From: CAYRVF01 sp964427535
GTDB lineage: Bacteria > Chloroflexota > Ktedonobacteria > Ktedonobacterales > JADMIN01
Length of the DNA stretch: 64,000 nt
Assembly (NCBI GenBank): GCA_964427535.1
Contig: CAYRVF010000008.1
Coordinates: 1 to 64,000, forward strand
Direction of reading: 5' to 3'
Under the pieces are notes generated by a model that was not told the DNA's origin, ran no database searches, and saw only the letters and a list, made by a program, of their open reading frames with translations. Positions 8,975 to 17,727 of this stretch are shown here, in pieces. The first letter of the stretch is position 1, and each line of letters starts with the position of its first letter. The translations under genes were made by a program, and so were the position numbers.

Positions 8975-11740
8975 TTACCGCGTTTGGGGAGTATGTAGCG
9001 CATCGAGCGCACGTTGTTGCAGCATGAAGAGCAGATTGATCGCTTCGATGGGCGTGATGGCGGCGGTCTGCACACTCGCGAGCTCGAGCAGCACGGTGCG
9101 GAGCCGCACATCCGCCTCTGTCTGGCTGTGTTCCGCGGGCACGATCTGTCCCGGTGGCACGTGCTCGCTGGGGCTCGTGTCGGTGGGCCGCCGGACGACC
9201 GGTGCAGCTCCCTCATCCGGGACCTCGTAGGCGCGTGACTGCTCGGCAATGTAGCTCTGCTCGGGCGGTGCGAGCTGCCCGTCCAGCAATACACGCGCGC
9301 GTTCGGTTACGGCAGGCGGCAGACCGGCCATCGCAGCGACCTGCACGCCGTAGCTCGACCTGCTGGGCCCAGGAACCACACGGTGCAGGAAGATAGCCCG
9401 CCCGGATCGCTCGGCCACCTCCATGCGATAGGCGCGCAGACCAGGGAGCTCGCGTTCGAGTGTCGCCAGCTCGTGGTAGTGCGTCGCGAAGAGTATCCGC
9501 GCACGCACTGTATCGTGCAGATATTCGACGACGGCCCGCGCGATTGCCAGCCCGTCGCTCGTGCTGGTGCCCCGGCCAACTTCATCAAGTATGATGAGGC
9601 TGTGCGCGGTCGCGTGGCGCAGAATGTGCGCCGTCTCAACCATCTCCAGCATGAAGGTGCTCAGGCCGCGCGCCAGATCATCCTCGGCGCCGACGCGAGC
9701 GAAGATGCGGTCGACGAGGCCGATGTGCGCGGATCGCGCCGGGACGAACGAGCCAACGTGCGCGAGCAGCGTGATCGTCGCCACCTGACGCAGATAGGTG
9801 GACTTGCCCGCCATGTTGGGTCCCGTCAACAGAGCGATGCGTGGCGTACCCTCGCTCTCTGTGCTGGCGTCGAGTGAGGTGTCGTTGGGCATGAATTCAT
9901 CGCCGTCGAGCGCGGTCTCGACGATAGCATGGCGTCCCGCGTCGATCTCGAGGAGTGGGTCGGCGGACAGCTCGGGGCGAACGTAGCCGCGCGCGATGGC
10001 GACGGTGGCGAGCGAGAGCCAGACGTCGAGCTGGGCGAGCGCGGCGCTCGTCGCGCGCACCAGCCCCTGATACGTAGTCAGTTCGCCGAGCAGCGCATTG
10101 TAGAGGGAGCGCTCTAGCGCGCTGATCTCGTCCTCGGCGGTGAGTACGCGCGCCTCGTGGTCTTTGAGCTCGGCAGTGACGTAGCGCTCGCCGTTCGCCA
10201 GCGTCTGCCTGCGCTGATAGTCGTCGGGGACTTTGCTGAGGTGTGTTTTCGAGACCTCGATGTAGTAGCCGAAGACCTTGTTGTAGCCGACCTTGAGCGA
10301 CTTGATGCCCGTGCGCTCGCGCTCGGTGGGTTCGAGCGCCGCGATCCACTCGCGAGCGCCCCGAATCGCTTCCACACAGTCGTCCAGCTCACGTGAGTAG
10401 CCGGTTCGCAGCATGCGACCGGAGGTGCTGCCTGGCTCTGGAATCGCGCGCTCGATCAACGCCGACACGTCAGGGCAGGCGTCAAGCGAGTCGCGCAGGC
10501 GGCTGAGGGCTGGCGTCTCGGAGGACCGCAACGCGCGAGTGATCTTGGGGACCTGGTCGAGACCCAGACGCAGCCCGTGCAGTTCGCGCGGCGTCGCCGT
10601 GCCCTGGGCGATCCGGCCCATCAGGCGCTCCAGATCGCCCAGCCCGTCGAGCAGCATGGTCAGCACCTCGCGCAGCCCTGGCCGCTCGTAGAGCTCCGCG
10701 ACGGCATCCAATCGCGCCTCGATAGCCTCCCGGTTGCGCAGCGGCTGGGTCAGTTGGCGACGCAGCGTTCTCGCGCCCATCGGTGTCCGGGTGGTGTCGA
10801 GTGTCGAGAGCAGCGTGCCGTGACGTACCACATTACTCCAGGCAGGCGCGGAGGCCGCGTGCGCCGGCTCGACGACTTCGAGGGCGCGCAGCGTACGCCC
10901 ATCGATTTCGACGAAGCCACTGGTCGAGTAGGTCGTGAGGCTGGTTACCAGTGTGAGGAGCGAGGGGTTCATGCGTTCGAGGTACGTGAGGATCGCCCCT
11001 GCGGTCGCGATCGCCAGTGGGGCGGACTCGCAGCCGAACGCGGCGAGCGTGGGCGTCTGGAAGTGGCGCTGCAGCCGCAATCGCGCGTTCTCCACATCGA
11101 AGTAGTCTCCCGGGCAGGGGCTGAGCGGGAACGGAGCGATCCAGCTCTGTTCCTCAGATGGCTCCTCCGCGTCCGGGCGGGTGATACCCTGCGGCACAAG
11201 CACTTCGGCGGGCGCGAGCCGGTGCAATTCGGCTTGCAATCCATCGGGCAGCGCGTCGTGTGGCCAGGTGGTGCAGGCGAATGCGCCGCTGCTGGCATCT
11301 ACATAGGCCAGCCCAGCGGAGACGCGCCGCTCGCCCCGCGACGTGGTGCGTCGCTGGAACGCGACCGCGACGAGATAATTGTCACGCGAGGGCGAGAGCA
11401 TGCCCGGCTCGACTACCGTGCCCGGCGTGAGGATGCGTGTCACCTCGCGTTTGACGAGCCCTTTTCCGGGAGGACTCACCTGTTCGCAGACGGCGACGCG
11501 GTAGCCGCGGGCGACGAGCCGGGCGAGGTAGGTGTCGAGCGCATGCAGTGGCACTCCCGCGAGCGGCACTTGCTCGTCCGGCCCGTACGAGCGGCTGGTC
11601 AGCACAATTTGCAGCACCCGCGCGGCGATACGAGCGTCCTCGTCGAAGAACTCGAAGAAGTCTCCGACCTGGTAGGCGAGAAGTGTATCGGCGTGCTGCG
11701 CTTTGATGTCGAGATATTGTCGGCGGGCTGGTGTGGTCAT
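8975..11740 (-). CDS. mutS: DNA mismatch repair protein MutS
   Basis: Mismatch-recognition ATPase of 921 residues, the usual length for bacterial MutS1. The mismatch-binding N-terminus has VGDFFEFFDEDA, which keeps the Phe-x-Glu wedge, although MGDFYE is more common. The C-terminal ABC-type ATPase has LLTGPNMAGKST (Walker A), LIILDEVGRGTSTSDG (Walker B and signature) and ATHYHEL. The start MTTPARRQYLDIKAQ fits the family. The gene is the first of the mutS-mutL-glycosyltransferase run on the minus strand. Its upstream region is shared with the divergent SAM-riboswitch promoter of the methionine operon. Confidence 0.96.
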   Translation of the reverse strand: MTTPARRQYLDIKAQHADTLLAYQVGDFFEFFDEDARIAARVLQIVLTSRSYGPDEQVPLAGVPLHALDTYLARLVARGYRVAVCEQVSPPGKGLVKREVTRILTPGTVVEPGMLSPSRDNYLVAVAFQRRTTSRGERRVSAGLAYVDASSGAFACTTWPHDALPDGLQAELHRLAPAEVLVPQGITRPDAEEPSEEQSWIAPFPLSPCPGDYFDVENARLRLQRHFQTPTLAAFGCESAPLAIATAGAILTYLERMNPSLLTLVTSLTTYSTSGFVEIDGRTLRALEVVEPAHAASAPAWSNVVRHGTLLSTLDTTRTPMGARTLRRQLTQPLRNREAIEARLDAVAELYERPGLREVLTMLLDGLGDLERLMGRIAQGTATPRELHGLRLGLDQVPKITRALRSSETPALSRLRDSLDACPDVSALIERAIPEPGSTSGRMLRTGYSRELDDCVEAIRGAREWIAALEPTERERTGIKSLKVGYNKVFGYYIEVSKTHLSKVPDDYQRRQTLANGERYVTAELKDHEARVLTAEDEISALERSLYNALLGELTTYQGLVRATSAALAQLDVWLSLATVAIARGYVRPELSADPLLEIDAGRHAIVETALDGDEFMPNDTSLDASTESEGTPRIALLTGPNMAGKSTYLRQVATITLLAHVGSFVPARSAHIGLVDRIFARVGAEDDLARGLSTFMLEMVETAHILRHATAHSLIILDEVGRGTSTSDGLAIARAVVEYLHDTVRARILFATHYHELATLERELPGLRAYRMEVAERSGRAIFLHRVVPGPSRSSYGVQVAAMAGLPPAVTERARVLLDGQLAPPEQSYIAEQSRAYEVPDEGAAPVVRRPTDTSPSEHVPPGQIVPAEHSQTEADVRLRTVLLELASVQTAAITPIEAINLLFMLQQRALDALHTPQTR

Positions 11741-11850
11741 CGTGCGCTCGCGGCTCTCGAAGTCTATCTGACTGCGTCCCGGGCGGCATCCTGTGCGGCG
11801 CGCGGCGTTGCCAGGCTATTGTAGCACGCGTTGTGGTTGAGCCGGTGGTC

Positions 11851-11880
11851 TTGACAAGCAAAGCTGATAATCTGTATCAT
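11851..11880 (+). promoter_or_regulatory. Promoter of the methionine operon leader
   Basis: TTGACA (11851-11856), an 18-base spacer and TATCAT (11875-11880). A transcript starting near 11887 would enter the SAM-I aptamer about 20 bases later. The consensus -35 and the position directly before the riboswitch make this the likely operon promoter. Confidence 0.75.
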
Positions 11881-11908
11881 CTTCATCAACAACAGAAGAT
11901 GCGCACCC

Positions 11909-12018
11909 ATCCTCATCCAGACTGGCAGAGGGAATCGGCCCGATGAAGCCTGGCAACCCACTCGCACCGACGCGAGCAGGGTGCAAACTCCGGCGGCAAT
12001 AGCCGCGAGATGAGGGGG
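11909..12018 (+). promoter_or_regulatory. SAM-I (S-box) riboswitch
   Basis: The P1 helix is CCTCATC (11911-11917) with GATGAGG (12009-12015). Inside it are the kink-turn region CAGAGGGAATC, the hallmark GGCCCGATGAAGCC and GGCAACC, and further helices that close around GCAAACTCC. This matches the S-box core, in which bound S-adenosylmethionine stabilises P1 and favours the downstream terminator. It is the first of two leader RNA sensors upstream of metX. Confidence 0.95.
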
Positions 12019-12049
12019 ACAGCGCCGGCGAGGATTCGCCTGCCGCTCT

Positions 12050-12086
12050 CCGCCCTTGTCCGACCGGTCGAGGGCGGTTGTGTTTT
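12050..12086 (+). terminator. Intrinsic terminator of the SAM riboswitch
   Basis: CCGCCCT (12050-12056) pairs perfectly with AGGGCGG (12071-12077), followed by TTGTGTTTT. It lies about 35 bases after the aptamer, as expected for the expression platform of an S-box leader. Confidence 0.8.
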
Positions 12087-12120
12087 CCGAGGTTGTGAGC
12101 CGTCCTGGCGCAGTGCATGC

Positions 12121-12440
12121 GCCGAGAGCGGCAGTGCCAACAGCCCAGACGAGGACGAGTAGGTGGAGTGAGCGCGGCTACAGAGAGCCGTACCCGATGC
12201 GAATTCGGCGCCGCCCTTCCCACTGAAAATGACCTCCGAGCCGCGGACTGAGCGCGCGGTAATAGCCGCGCGGGTAGGTTTCTGCCGGGTCGAGCCCGTT
12301 ACCGCTCGTACCGTACCCAGCATGCGTATATCCCTGCGTGGTGGGCATGGTCGGAGGCCGTTTCCGTCGTAGGAGCGGCGTATCAGGGTGGTACCGCGGA
12401 CCCTTCGCCCCTGTTTTTTGGGCGAGGGGTCTTTGTGTGT
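12121..12440 (+). promoter_or_regulatory. T-box riboswitch, methionine specifier (AUG)
   Basis: The antiterminator T-box sequence AGGGTGGTACCGCGG is at 12385-12399. Stem I is visible: GAGG (12151-12154), AGTA (12158-12161) and GGTGG (12162-12166) on the 5' side; AGAGAG at 12182-12187; then CCACT (12220-12224), GAA (12225-12227), ATG (12229-12231), A, and CCTC (12233-12236) on the 3' side. GGTGG pairs with CCACT and GAGG with CCTC, leaving AGTA opposite GAA-A-ATG-A as a specifier loop. ATG followed by A indicates Met. The variable T-box base is T (TGGT), which would pair with an A discriminator, the base usual in tRNA-Met. The T-box itself is certain; the specifier is my hand-folded reading. 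Confidence 0.88.
12399..12438 (+). terminator. T-box terminator before metX
   Basis: GACCCTTCGCCC (12399-12410) pairs with GGGCGAGGGGTC (12420-12431) with one G-U pair, followed by TTTGTGTGT. The 5' arm starts at the end of the T-box sequence, so the terminator and the antiterminator exclude each other. Confidence 0.92.
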
Positions 12441-12475
12441 CCGGCAGCTACCAGTTGTGACTAGAGGTCTGGATG

Positions 12476-13660
12476 ATGAGCGGATTCGCGATCGTGCGCG
12501 AGACAGGTGATGGCAGCGCGCAACCAGGCCAGCGGTACGTCCACGCCGGACGGCTGCGGCTTCAGGACGGCAGCGAACTCGGTCCCGTCACGCTGGCCTA
12601 TCAGGCGTGGGGGCGTCTCTCGCCCGCGCGCGACAACGTGATCTTGCTCTGCCACGCACTGACCGGCGACGCGCACGCATACGCGCCCGAGGCGCCGGAC
12701 GACTCCCGCGCTGGTTGGTGGAATCCGCTCGTCGGGCCTGGCCGCGTCTTCGACACCGACCGCTACTACGTGATTTGCTCGAATGTGCTCGGCGGCTGCT
12801 ATGGCAGCACCGGGCCGACCAGCCCCGCGCCAGACGACGGCGAGCCCTACCGACTGCGCTTTCCGCTGGTTAGCGTGGCGGATATGGTGCGGGCGCAACG
12901 CCTGCTGTTGCTCCGGCTGGGCATCCGGCGGCTGGTCGCGGTCGCTGGCGGGTCGCTGGGCGGGCTGCAGGCGTTGGAGTGGGCGATCGCGTATCCCGAG
13001 GAGGTCGAGCGCGCGTTTGTGGTGGCCGCGGCGCAGCGGCTGTCGGCGCAGGGGCTCGCCATCGACGACATCGCCCGCCAAACCATCCTCAACGACCCGG
13101 CTTGGCGCGGTGGTGCATATGCCCCCGGTGAAGGACCCGCGGCCTCACTGGCGATCGCGCGCATGCTCGCCATGCTGACGTATACGAGCGCCGAGGGCCT
13201 GGAGGAGCGGTTCGGTCGGCGGCAGGCGTCGCGGCCGAGCCTCTGGCCCACATTTGGGCCGCGACGCGATGTCGAGACATATCTGCAACATCAGGGCGAG
13301 AAGCTGGCACGCCGCTTCGACGCCAATACCTATCTCTACCTCAGTAGCGCCATGGATCGATACGATGCCGCCGAAGGGGACGGCCGCGGATCGGATGCCG
13401 CCGCGCTGGGACGTATACGCGCGAATGTGCTGGCGGTCGGCATTCGCTCCGACTGGCTGTATCCCGCGCGACAGGTGCGTGCGCTGGCAGAGGACATCTC
13501 GGCGGTGGGCGGACGCGCCCGCTATATCGAGATCGACTCATCCGCCGGGCACGACGCCTTTCTGAAAGAGTGGGAGCAGATGGACGCGGCGCTGCGTCCG
13601 GCGCTCTCCGAGCCCTCCGCGCCAACGGGGACGCGACTCTTCGGCGGTGTTGCCGAGTGA
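12476..13660 (+). CDS. metX: Homoserine O-acetyltransferase
   Basis: Alpha/beta-hydrolase-fold acyltransferase that activates homoserine with acetyl-CoA, the first committed step of methionine synthesis. The 394-residue protein has the MetX segments GSTGPTSP and AGGSLGGLQALEW, with the nucleophile serine in GGSLGG near residue 160, and the late SSAGHDAFLKEW holding the catalytic histidine. Two ATGs stand in tandem; AGAGGT at 12464-12469 is better spaced for 12476 than for 12473. Use of acetyl rather than succinyl donors is inferred from the family and from the neighbouring metY. It is the first gene behind the SAM-I/T-box leader. Confidence 0.94.
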   Translation: MSGFAIVRETGDGSAQPGQRYVHAGRLRLQDGSELGPVTLAYQAWGRLSPARDNVILLCHALTGDAHAYAPEAPDDSRAGWWNPLVGPGRVFDTDRYYVICSNVLGGCYGSTGPTSPAPDDGEPYRLRFPLVSVADMVRAQRLLLLRLGIRRLVAVAGGSLGGLQALEWAIAYPEEVERAFVVAAAQRLSAQGLAIDDIARQTILNDPAWRGGAYAPGEGPAASLAIARMLAMLTYTSAEGLEERFGRRQASRPSLWPTFGPRRDVETYLQHQGEKLARRFDANTYLYLSSAMDRYDAAEGDGRGSDAAALGRIRANVLAVGIRSDWLYPARQVRALAEDISAVGGRARYIEIDSSAGHDAFLKEWEQMDAALRPALSEPSAPTGTRLFGGVAE

Positions 13661-13751
13661 TCGGTGTAACAGCATCCGCGCGGTACACCGCACCGCGCGG
13701 ATGAGAGGGAGCCGCGGTGGACGAACCGCGGATGACGAGGAGAAGCAACCG

Positions 13752-15098
13752 ATGGCCGAGACGACAACCGGAGCGCAGCAGGATTCCGCTGAGGCGAACG
13801 GCGCGACAGGGCAGGATGGGCTCGCGTTCGAGACGCTGGCGCTCCATGCTGGACAGGAACAGCCTGACCCCGCGACACGGGCGCGAGCGGTGCCGATCTA
13901 TCAGACGACCTCGTATGTGTTTGAAGACAGTGCCGACGCTGCCGACCTCTTCGCGCTGCAGAAGTTCGGCAACATCTACACGCGCATCATGAACCCAACC
14001 CAGGACGTGTTCGAGAAGCGCATTGCGGCTCTCGAAGGCGGTGTGGGGGCGCTGGCGACCGCGTCTGGGCAGGCGGCGGAGTTCCTGGCGCTGGCGAATG
14101 TGGCGAGCGCGGGCGATGAGATCGTCAGTGGCACGAGTCTCTACGGCGGCACCTATAACCTGTTCTCGCAGACACTGCCGCGGCTAGGCATCACCACGCA
14201 CTTCGTCGATAGCAGTGACCCGGAGAACTTCCGCAAGGCGATCACGCCACGCACGCGGGCGATCTACGCCGAGACGGAGGGCAACCCGCGGCTTGACGTG
14301 CTCGACATCCGCCGTGTGGCCGACATCGCGCATGAGGCGGGCGTTCCGCTGATTCTCGACAACACGCTGCCTAGCCCGTATCTGGTGCAGCCGCTCAAGC
14401 ATGGGGCGGATGTCGTCGTGCATTCGGCGACGAAGTTCATTGGAGGGCATGGCACGAGCATCGGCGGCGTGATCGTCGATGGGGGCACCTTCGATTGGGC
14501 GGCCAGCGGCAAGTTCCCCAGCTTCACCGATCCGGACCCGTCGTATCACGGCGTGCGCTACGTCGATGCGTTTGGCCCACTGGCGTTCATCATCAAGGCA
14601 CGTGTGCAGTTGCTGCGCGACCTCGGCCCGGCGATCAGCCCGCTCAACAGTTGGCTCTTCATCCAGGGACTGGAGACGCTGGCGCTACGCATGGAGCGCC
14701 ACAGCGAGAACGCGCTGGCTGTCGCGCAGTTCCTCTCAGAGCACCCCGCGGTCACGTGGGTCGTGTATCCAGGGCTGAAGACGCACGCGAGCTACGAACT
14801 CGCGCAGAAGTATTTCCAGCACGGATACGGCGCGATCGTCGGCTTCGGCGTGAAGGGTGGGCTGAACGCCGGTCGCAAGTTCGTCGAGTCCGTGAAGCTG
14901 TTCTCGCTGCTCGCCAACGTCGGCGACTCGAAGTCGCTGGTGATCCACCCGGCGAGCACGACACACTCGCAGCTTAGCGCGGACGAGCAGTTCGCGACCG
15001 GCGTCACGCCCGATTTCGTCCGTCTCTCGGTTGGTGTGGAGAACATCCGCGACTTGCTCCGCGACCTGGATCAGGCGCTGCGGATCGCGGCGGAGTAA
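13752..15098 (+). CDS. metY: O-acetylhomoserine sulfhydrylase
   Basis: PLP enzyme of the Cys/Met metabolism family that combines O-acetylhomoserine with sulfide to give homocysteine. The 448 residues include the N-terminal FETLALHAGQ, IYQTTSYVFED, NPTQDVFEKRIAALEGG, and the PLP-lysine motif VVHSATKFIGGHGT. ATG 13752 is preceded by GAGGAG about ten bases upstream; an earlier in-frame ATG overlaps metX and lacks family similarity. It sits 91 bases after metX and supplies the next step, so direct sulfhydrylation, not the cystathionine route, is implied for this organism. Confidence 0.95.
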   Translation: MAETTTGAQQDSAEANGATGQDGLAFETLALHAGQEQPDPATRARAVPIYQTTSYVFEDSADAADLFALQKFGNIYTRIMNPTQDVFEKRIAALEGGVGALATASGQAAEFLALANVASAGDEIVSGTSLYGGTYNLFSQTLPRLGITTHFVDSSDPENFRKAITPRTRAIYAETEGNPRLDVLDIRRVADIAHEAGVPLILDNTLPSPYLVQPLKHGADVVVHSATKFIGGHGTSIGGVIVDGGTFDWAASGKFPSFTDPDPSYHGVRYVDAFGPLAFIIKARVQLLRDLGPAISPLNSWLFIQGLETLALRMERHSENALAVAQFLSEHPAVTWVVYPGLKTHASYELAQKYFQHGYGAIVGFGVKGGLNAGRKFVESVKLFSLLANVGDSKSLVIHPASTTHSQLSADEQFATGVTPDFVRLSVGVENIRDLLRDLDQALRIAAE

Positions 15099-15250
15099 CA
15101 GTCACGGTCGGTGTGCTGAGGGAGACCTGCCGTTGGAGTCCGTCCGGCCGTCGTTGGCCGAATGGCACCGCGGCAGCCTCCCCGGCACATCGCTACTAAC
15201 AGGACGGATAGACCCGTTCTAGCGGGGACCTCTTCCGAAGGAAGTTCATT

Positions 15251-16528
15251 ATGCGTGTGCTCAAGTTTGGCGGCAGCAGCCTCGCGAATGTCGACCGCCT
15301 GCGGGCAGCAGCCCGGATCATCGCGCGTCACCGTGCGCAGGCGCCGACCGTCGTGGTGGCGTCCGCGATGGCGGGCGTGACCGACGCGCTGCTGCGAGCA
15401 GGACGTGCCGCGCTCGCGGGAGAGGGCGAGTGGCGCACGCTCCTCGCTGCGCTTGAGGACACGCACCGGACGGCCTATCTCGCGCTGTGGGGCGGTGTTC
15501 CCGAGACGTTCGTGGATCTGTGGGCGGCGCTTTTCGCCGATGCGGAGGCGCTGGCGGCGGACGGGGGCGCGAGTTCGGCGTCACGACTTGAGGCGTTCTC
15601 TGGCTGGGGCGAGCGGCTCGTCGTCGGGCTGCTGACGCGGGCCGTGCTGCTCGAAGGCGCCGCGGCAGAGGCGTTCACCGGGGAGCCGGTACAGCTCGAG
15701 GGCGGCAGCGCGAGCGCCGATGAGCCGACGCCGTCCGTGCTGGCGACACGCGCGTGGCTGGTGCCGCGTATCGCCCGGCTGGTGCGTCTGGGTGGCGTGC
15801 CAGTGTTGCCTGGCTACATCGCGCGCGACGGGAGCGGCTTCGTGACCACGCTTGGCCGCAATGGGTCGGATTTCTCGGCGACGGTCGTCGCGGCTGCTCT
15901 CGGAGCGGAGTCGGTGACGATCTTCAGCGACGTGCCGGGTATCTTCAACGCGGACCCACACATCGTCCCTGGCGCACGACTGCTGCCCGTGCTGACGTAT
16001 GCGGAGGCGCGCGAAATCGCCTTGCTCGGCGCGAAGGTGCTGCATCCACGGACGGTGCAGCCGCTCGCGCATTGGGAGATACCGCTCTATCTTTGCAGCT
16101 CGCTCGATCCAGCGTTGCCCGGCACGTCCATCGTGCCGCACATGGATACGGCGGTTGCCGCGACGCTAGGTCCACGGTGGGTCGTGGCGGAGCGCGTCTC
16201 GAGCGACACCTGTGACCGGGCGGATAGCGCTGATGCGAATCTCGGTCTGCGGGAGGTCACGGCGCTCGTCCTGTCACCAGAGTCGCAGCGCGCGGCGGCT
16301 GAGACGCTCGAACAGGTGCTTGCGGAGGTACTGAGTGCGGGTGAGTGCGCGTTGTGCGGCTTCGTCGGTGGCTCAGGGGAAGATGTCACGCTGCGGCTAC
16401 TTGCGCCCGCCGATCGCGCGGTGCACCTCCAGCGAGTGTTGCATGCCGCGCTTGAGCAGAGCGACGTGCAGTTGGGGCAGCCGAGTGTGCCAGACACCTG
16501 TGCGGGGCGACGCCAAACAGCAGTGTAG
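15251..16528 (+). CDS. Aspartate kinase, monofunctional, ThrA-like
   Basis: Phosphorylates aspartate, the entry step to methionine, threonine and lysine. The 425-residue protein begins MRVLKFGGSSLANVDRL and has TTLGRNGSDFSAT, IFSDVPGIFNADP and LGAKVLHPRT. The LGRNGSDxSA and GAKVLHPRT wording resembles the kinase half of ThrA/MetL bifunctional enzymes, but no homoserine dehydrogenase part follows. The C-terminal 130 residues are where regulatory ACT domains are expected, and this stretch is divergent. AAGGAAG lies nine bases before the ATG. Membership of the SAM/Met-controlled operon suggests this isozyme serves methionine synthesis. Confidence 0.92.
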   Translation: MRVLKFGGSSLANVDRLRAAARIIARHRAQAPTVVVASAMAGVTDALLRAGRAALAGEGEWRTLLAALEDTHRTAYLALWGGVPETFVDLWAALFADAEALAADGGASSASRLEAFSGWGERLVVGLLTRAVLLEGAAAEAFTGEPVQLEGGSASADEPTPSVLATRAWLVPRIARLVRLGGVPVLPGYIARDGSGFVTTLGRNGSDFSATVVAAALGAESVTIFSDVPGIFNADPHIVPGARLLPVLTYAEAREIALLGAKVLHPRTVQPLAHWEIPLYLCSSLDPALPGTSIVPHMDTAVAATLGPRWVVAERVSSDTCDRADSADANLGLREVTALVLSPESQRAAAETLEQVLAEVLSAGECALCGFVGGSGEDVTLRLLAPADRAVHLQRVLHAALEQSDVQLGQPSVPDTCAGRRQTAV

Positions 16529-16582
16529 CGAGATGGCGTTGGAGCCAGAGGTGCGTCCAGGGAAGAAAGGCGGGCACACGGT

Positions 16583-17662
16583 ATGAGTCAGTCGCCAGTG
16601 GGCGGGCGTATTCCGGCGATCGTGCTGGGTGCGACGGGGCTTGTCGGGCAGCGGCTCATTTCGATGCTCGATCAGCATCCGTGGTTCGAGCTGGTGGGGG
16701 TTGTCGCATCTGAGCGCTCGACGGGAAAGACGTACGGTGAGGCGGTTCGCTGGCGTGTGGAGGCGCCACCGCCCGATTCCGCGCTCGACCTTCGCCTCGC
16801 ACCTCCGGAGCCGGCTGCGGCCCCGGCTGCGCCGCTGATCTTCTCGGCACTCCCAGCGGACGAGGCGGCCGAGATCGAGCCACGCTTCGCGGCCACCGGA
16901 GCGTTCGTCAGCAGCAACGCGTCGGCGTACCGCATGGCGCCCGATATGCCGCTGATCGTGCCCGAGATCAACCCCCACCATCTCGGAGTCCTGGCGGAGC
17001 AGCGGAGACAGCGTGGGTGGACCGGGGCAATCGTGACGAACCCGAACTGCTCGACCATCGGCCTGACCCTCGCGCTCGCGCCGCTCCGTCAGTTTGGGCT
17101 GCGCCGTGTGCTGGTGACGACACTTCAGGCGGCCTCCGGGGCGGGATATCCAGGGGTGCCCTCGCTCGACCTACTCGACAACGTCGTGCCGTACATTGGC
17201 GGCGAGGAAGAGAAGATCGAGAGCGAGACGCGGAAGATTCTCGGCGGATACGACGAGCGTGGCTTCGTGCCGATCGACGAGGCGGCATTGCGGATCAGCG
17301 CGCAGTGCATGCGGGTGCCTGTGCGCGACGGTCACCTGGAGTCCGTGAGTGTCGAGCTCGAGCGCCGTGTCGACCCCGACGAGCTGCTGCACGCGTGGGA
17401 GTCATTCACAGGTGAGCCGCAGTCTTCGCGCCTCCCGTCCGCGCCGGCGCCTCCGCTTCTCTACCGTTCTGAGATTGACCGGCCTCAGCCTGTGCTCGAC
17501 CGCTTTGCGGGACGTGGCATGGCAGTGACGATTGGCCGCCTGCGCCCTTGCCCGGTGCTGGACTACAAATTTCTCTGCCTCAGCCACAACACTATTCGCG
17601 GCGCGGCTGGCGCGGCCCTGCTGAACGCCGAGTTGGCGTACGCACGCGGCCTGCTCGGGTAG
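16583..17662 (+). CDS. asd: Aspartate-semialdehyde dehydrogenase, archaeal/fungal type
   Basis: Reduces aspartyl phosphate to aspartate semialdehyde with NADPH. The 359 residues carry the nucleotide-binding VLGATGLVGQRL, the catalytic cysteine C156 in VTNPNCSTIGL, and ASGAGYPGVPSLD. The NPNCST and GAGYPG motifs and the long HLGVLAEQRRQRGW insertion are those of the yeast/archaeal branch, not the classic proteobacterial one. It lies 54 bases after the aspartate kinase as the last gene of the metX-metY-kinase-asd operon. No homoserine dehydrogenase gene is in the window, so that step must be encoded elsewhere. Confidence 0.94.
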   Translation: MSQSPVGGRIPAIVLGATGLVGQRLISMLDQHPWFELVGVVASERSTGKTYGEAVRWRVEAPPPDSALDLRLAPPEPAAAPAAPLIFSALPADEAAEIEPRFAATGAFVSSNASAYRMAPDMPLIVPEINPHHLGVLAEQRRQRGWTGAIVTNPNCSTIGLTLALAPLRQFGLRRVLVTTLQAASGAGYPGVPSLDLLDNVVPYIGGEEEKIESETRKILGGYDERGFVPIDEAALRISAQCMRVPVRDGHLESVSVELERRVDPDELLHAWESFTGEPQSSRLPSAPAPPLLYRSEIDRPQPVLDRFAGRGMAVTIGRLRPCPVLDYKFLCLSHNTIRGAAGAALLNAELAYARGLLG

Positions 17663-17727
17663 CGCAGCGTCGCGGCGGTACTCTTCGACTGACCAAGCCG
17701 CAGGTCCTAAACGCACATATCCCCCGT

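Noticed and set aside
12229..12247. Alternative specifier readings such as GAC, ACT or CGG next to GCCGCGGACTGAG
   Set aside because: These lie outside the specifier loop once GGTGG/CCACT and GAGG/CCTC are paired with AGTA opposite GAA.
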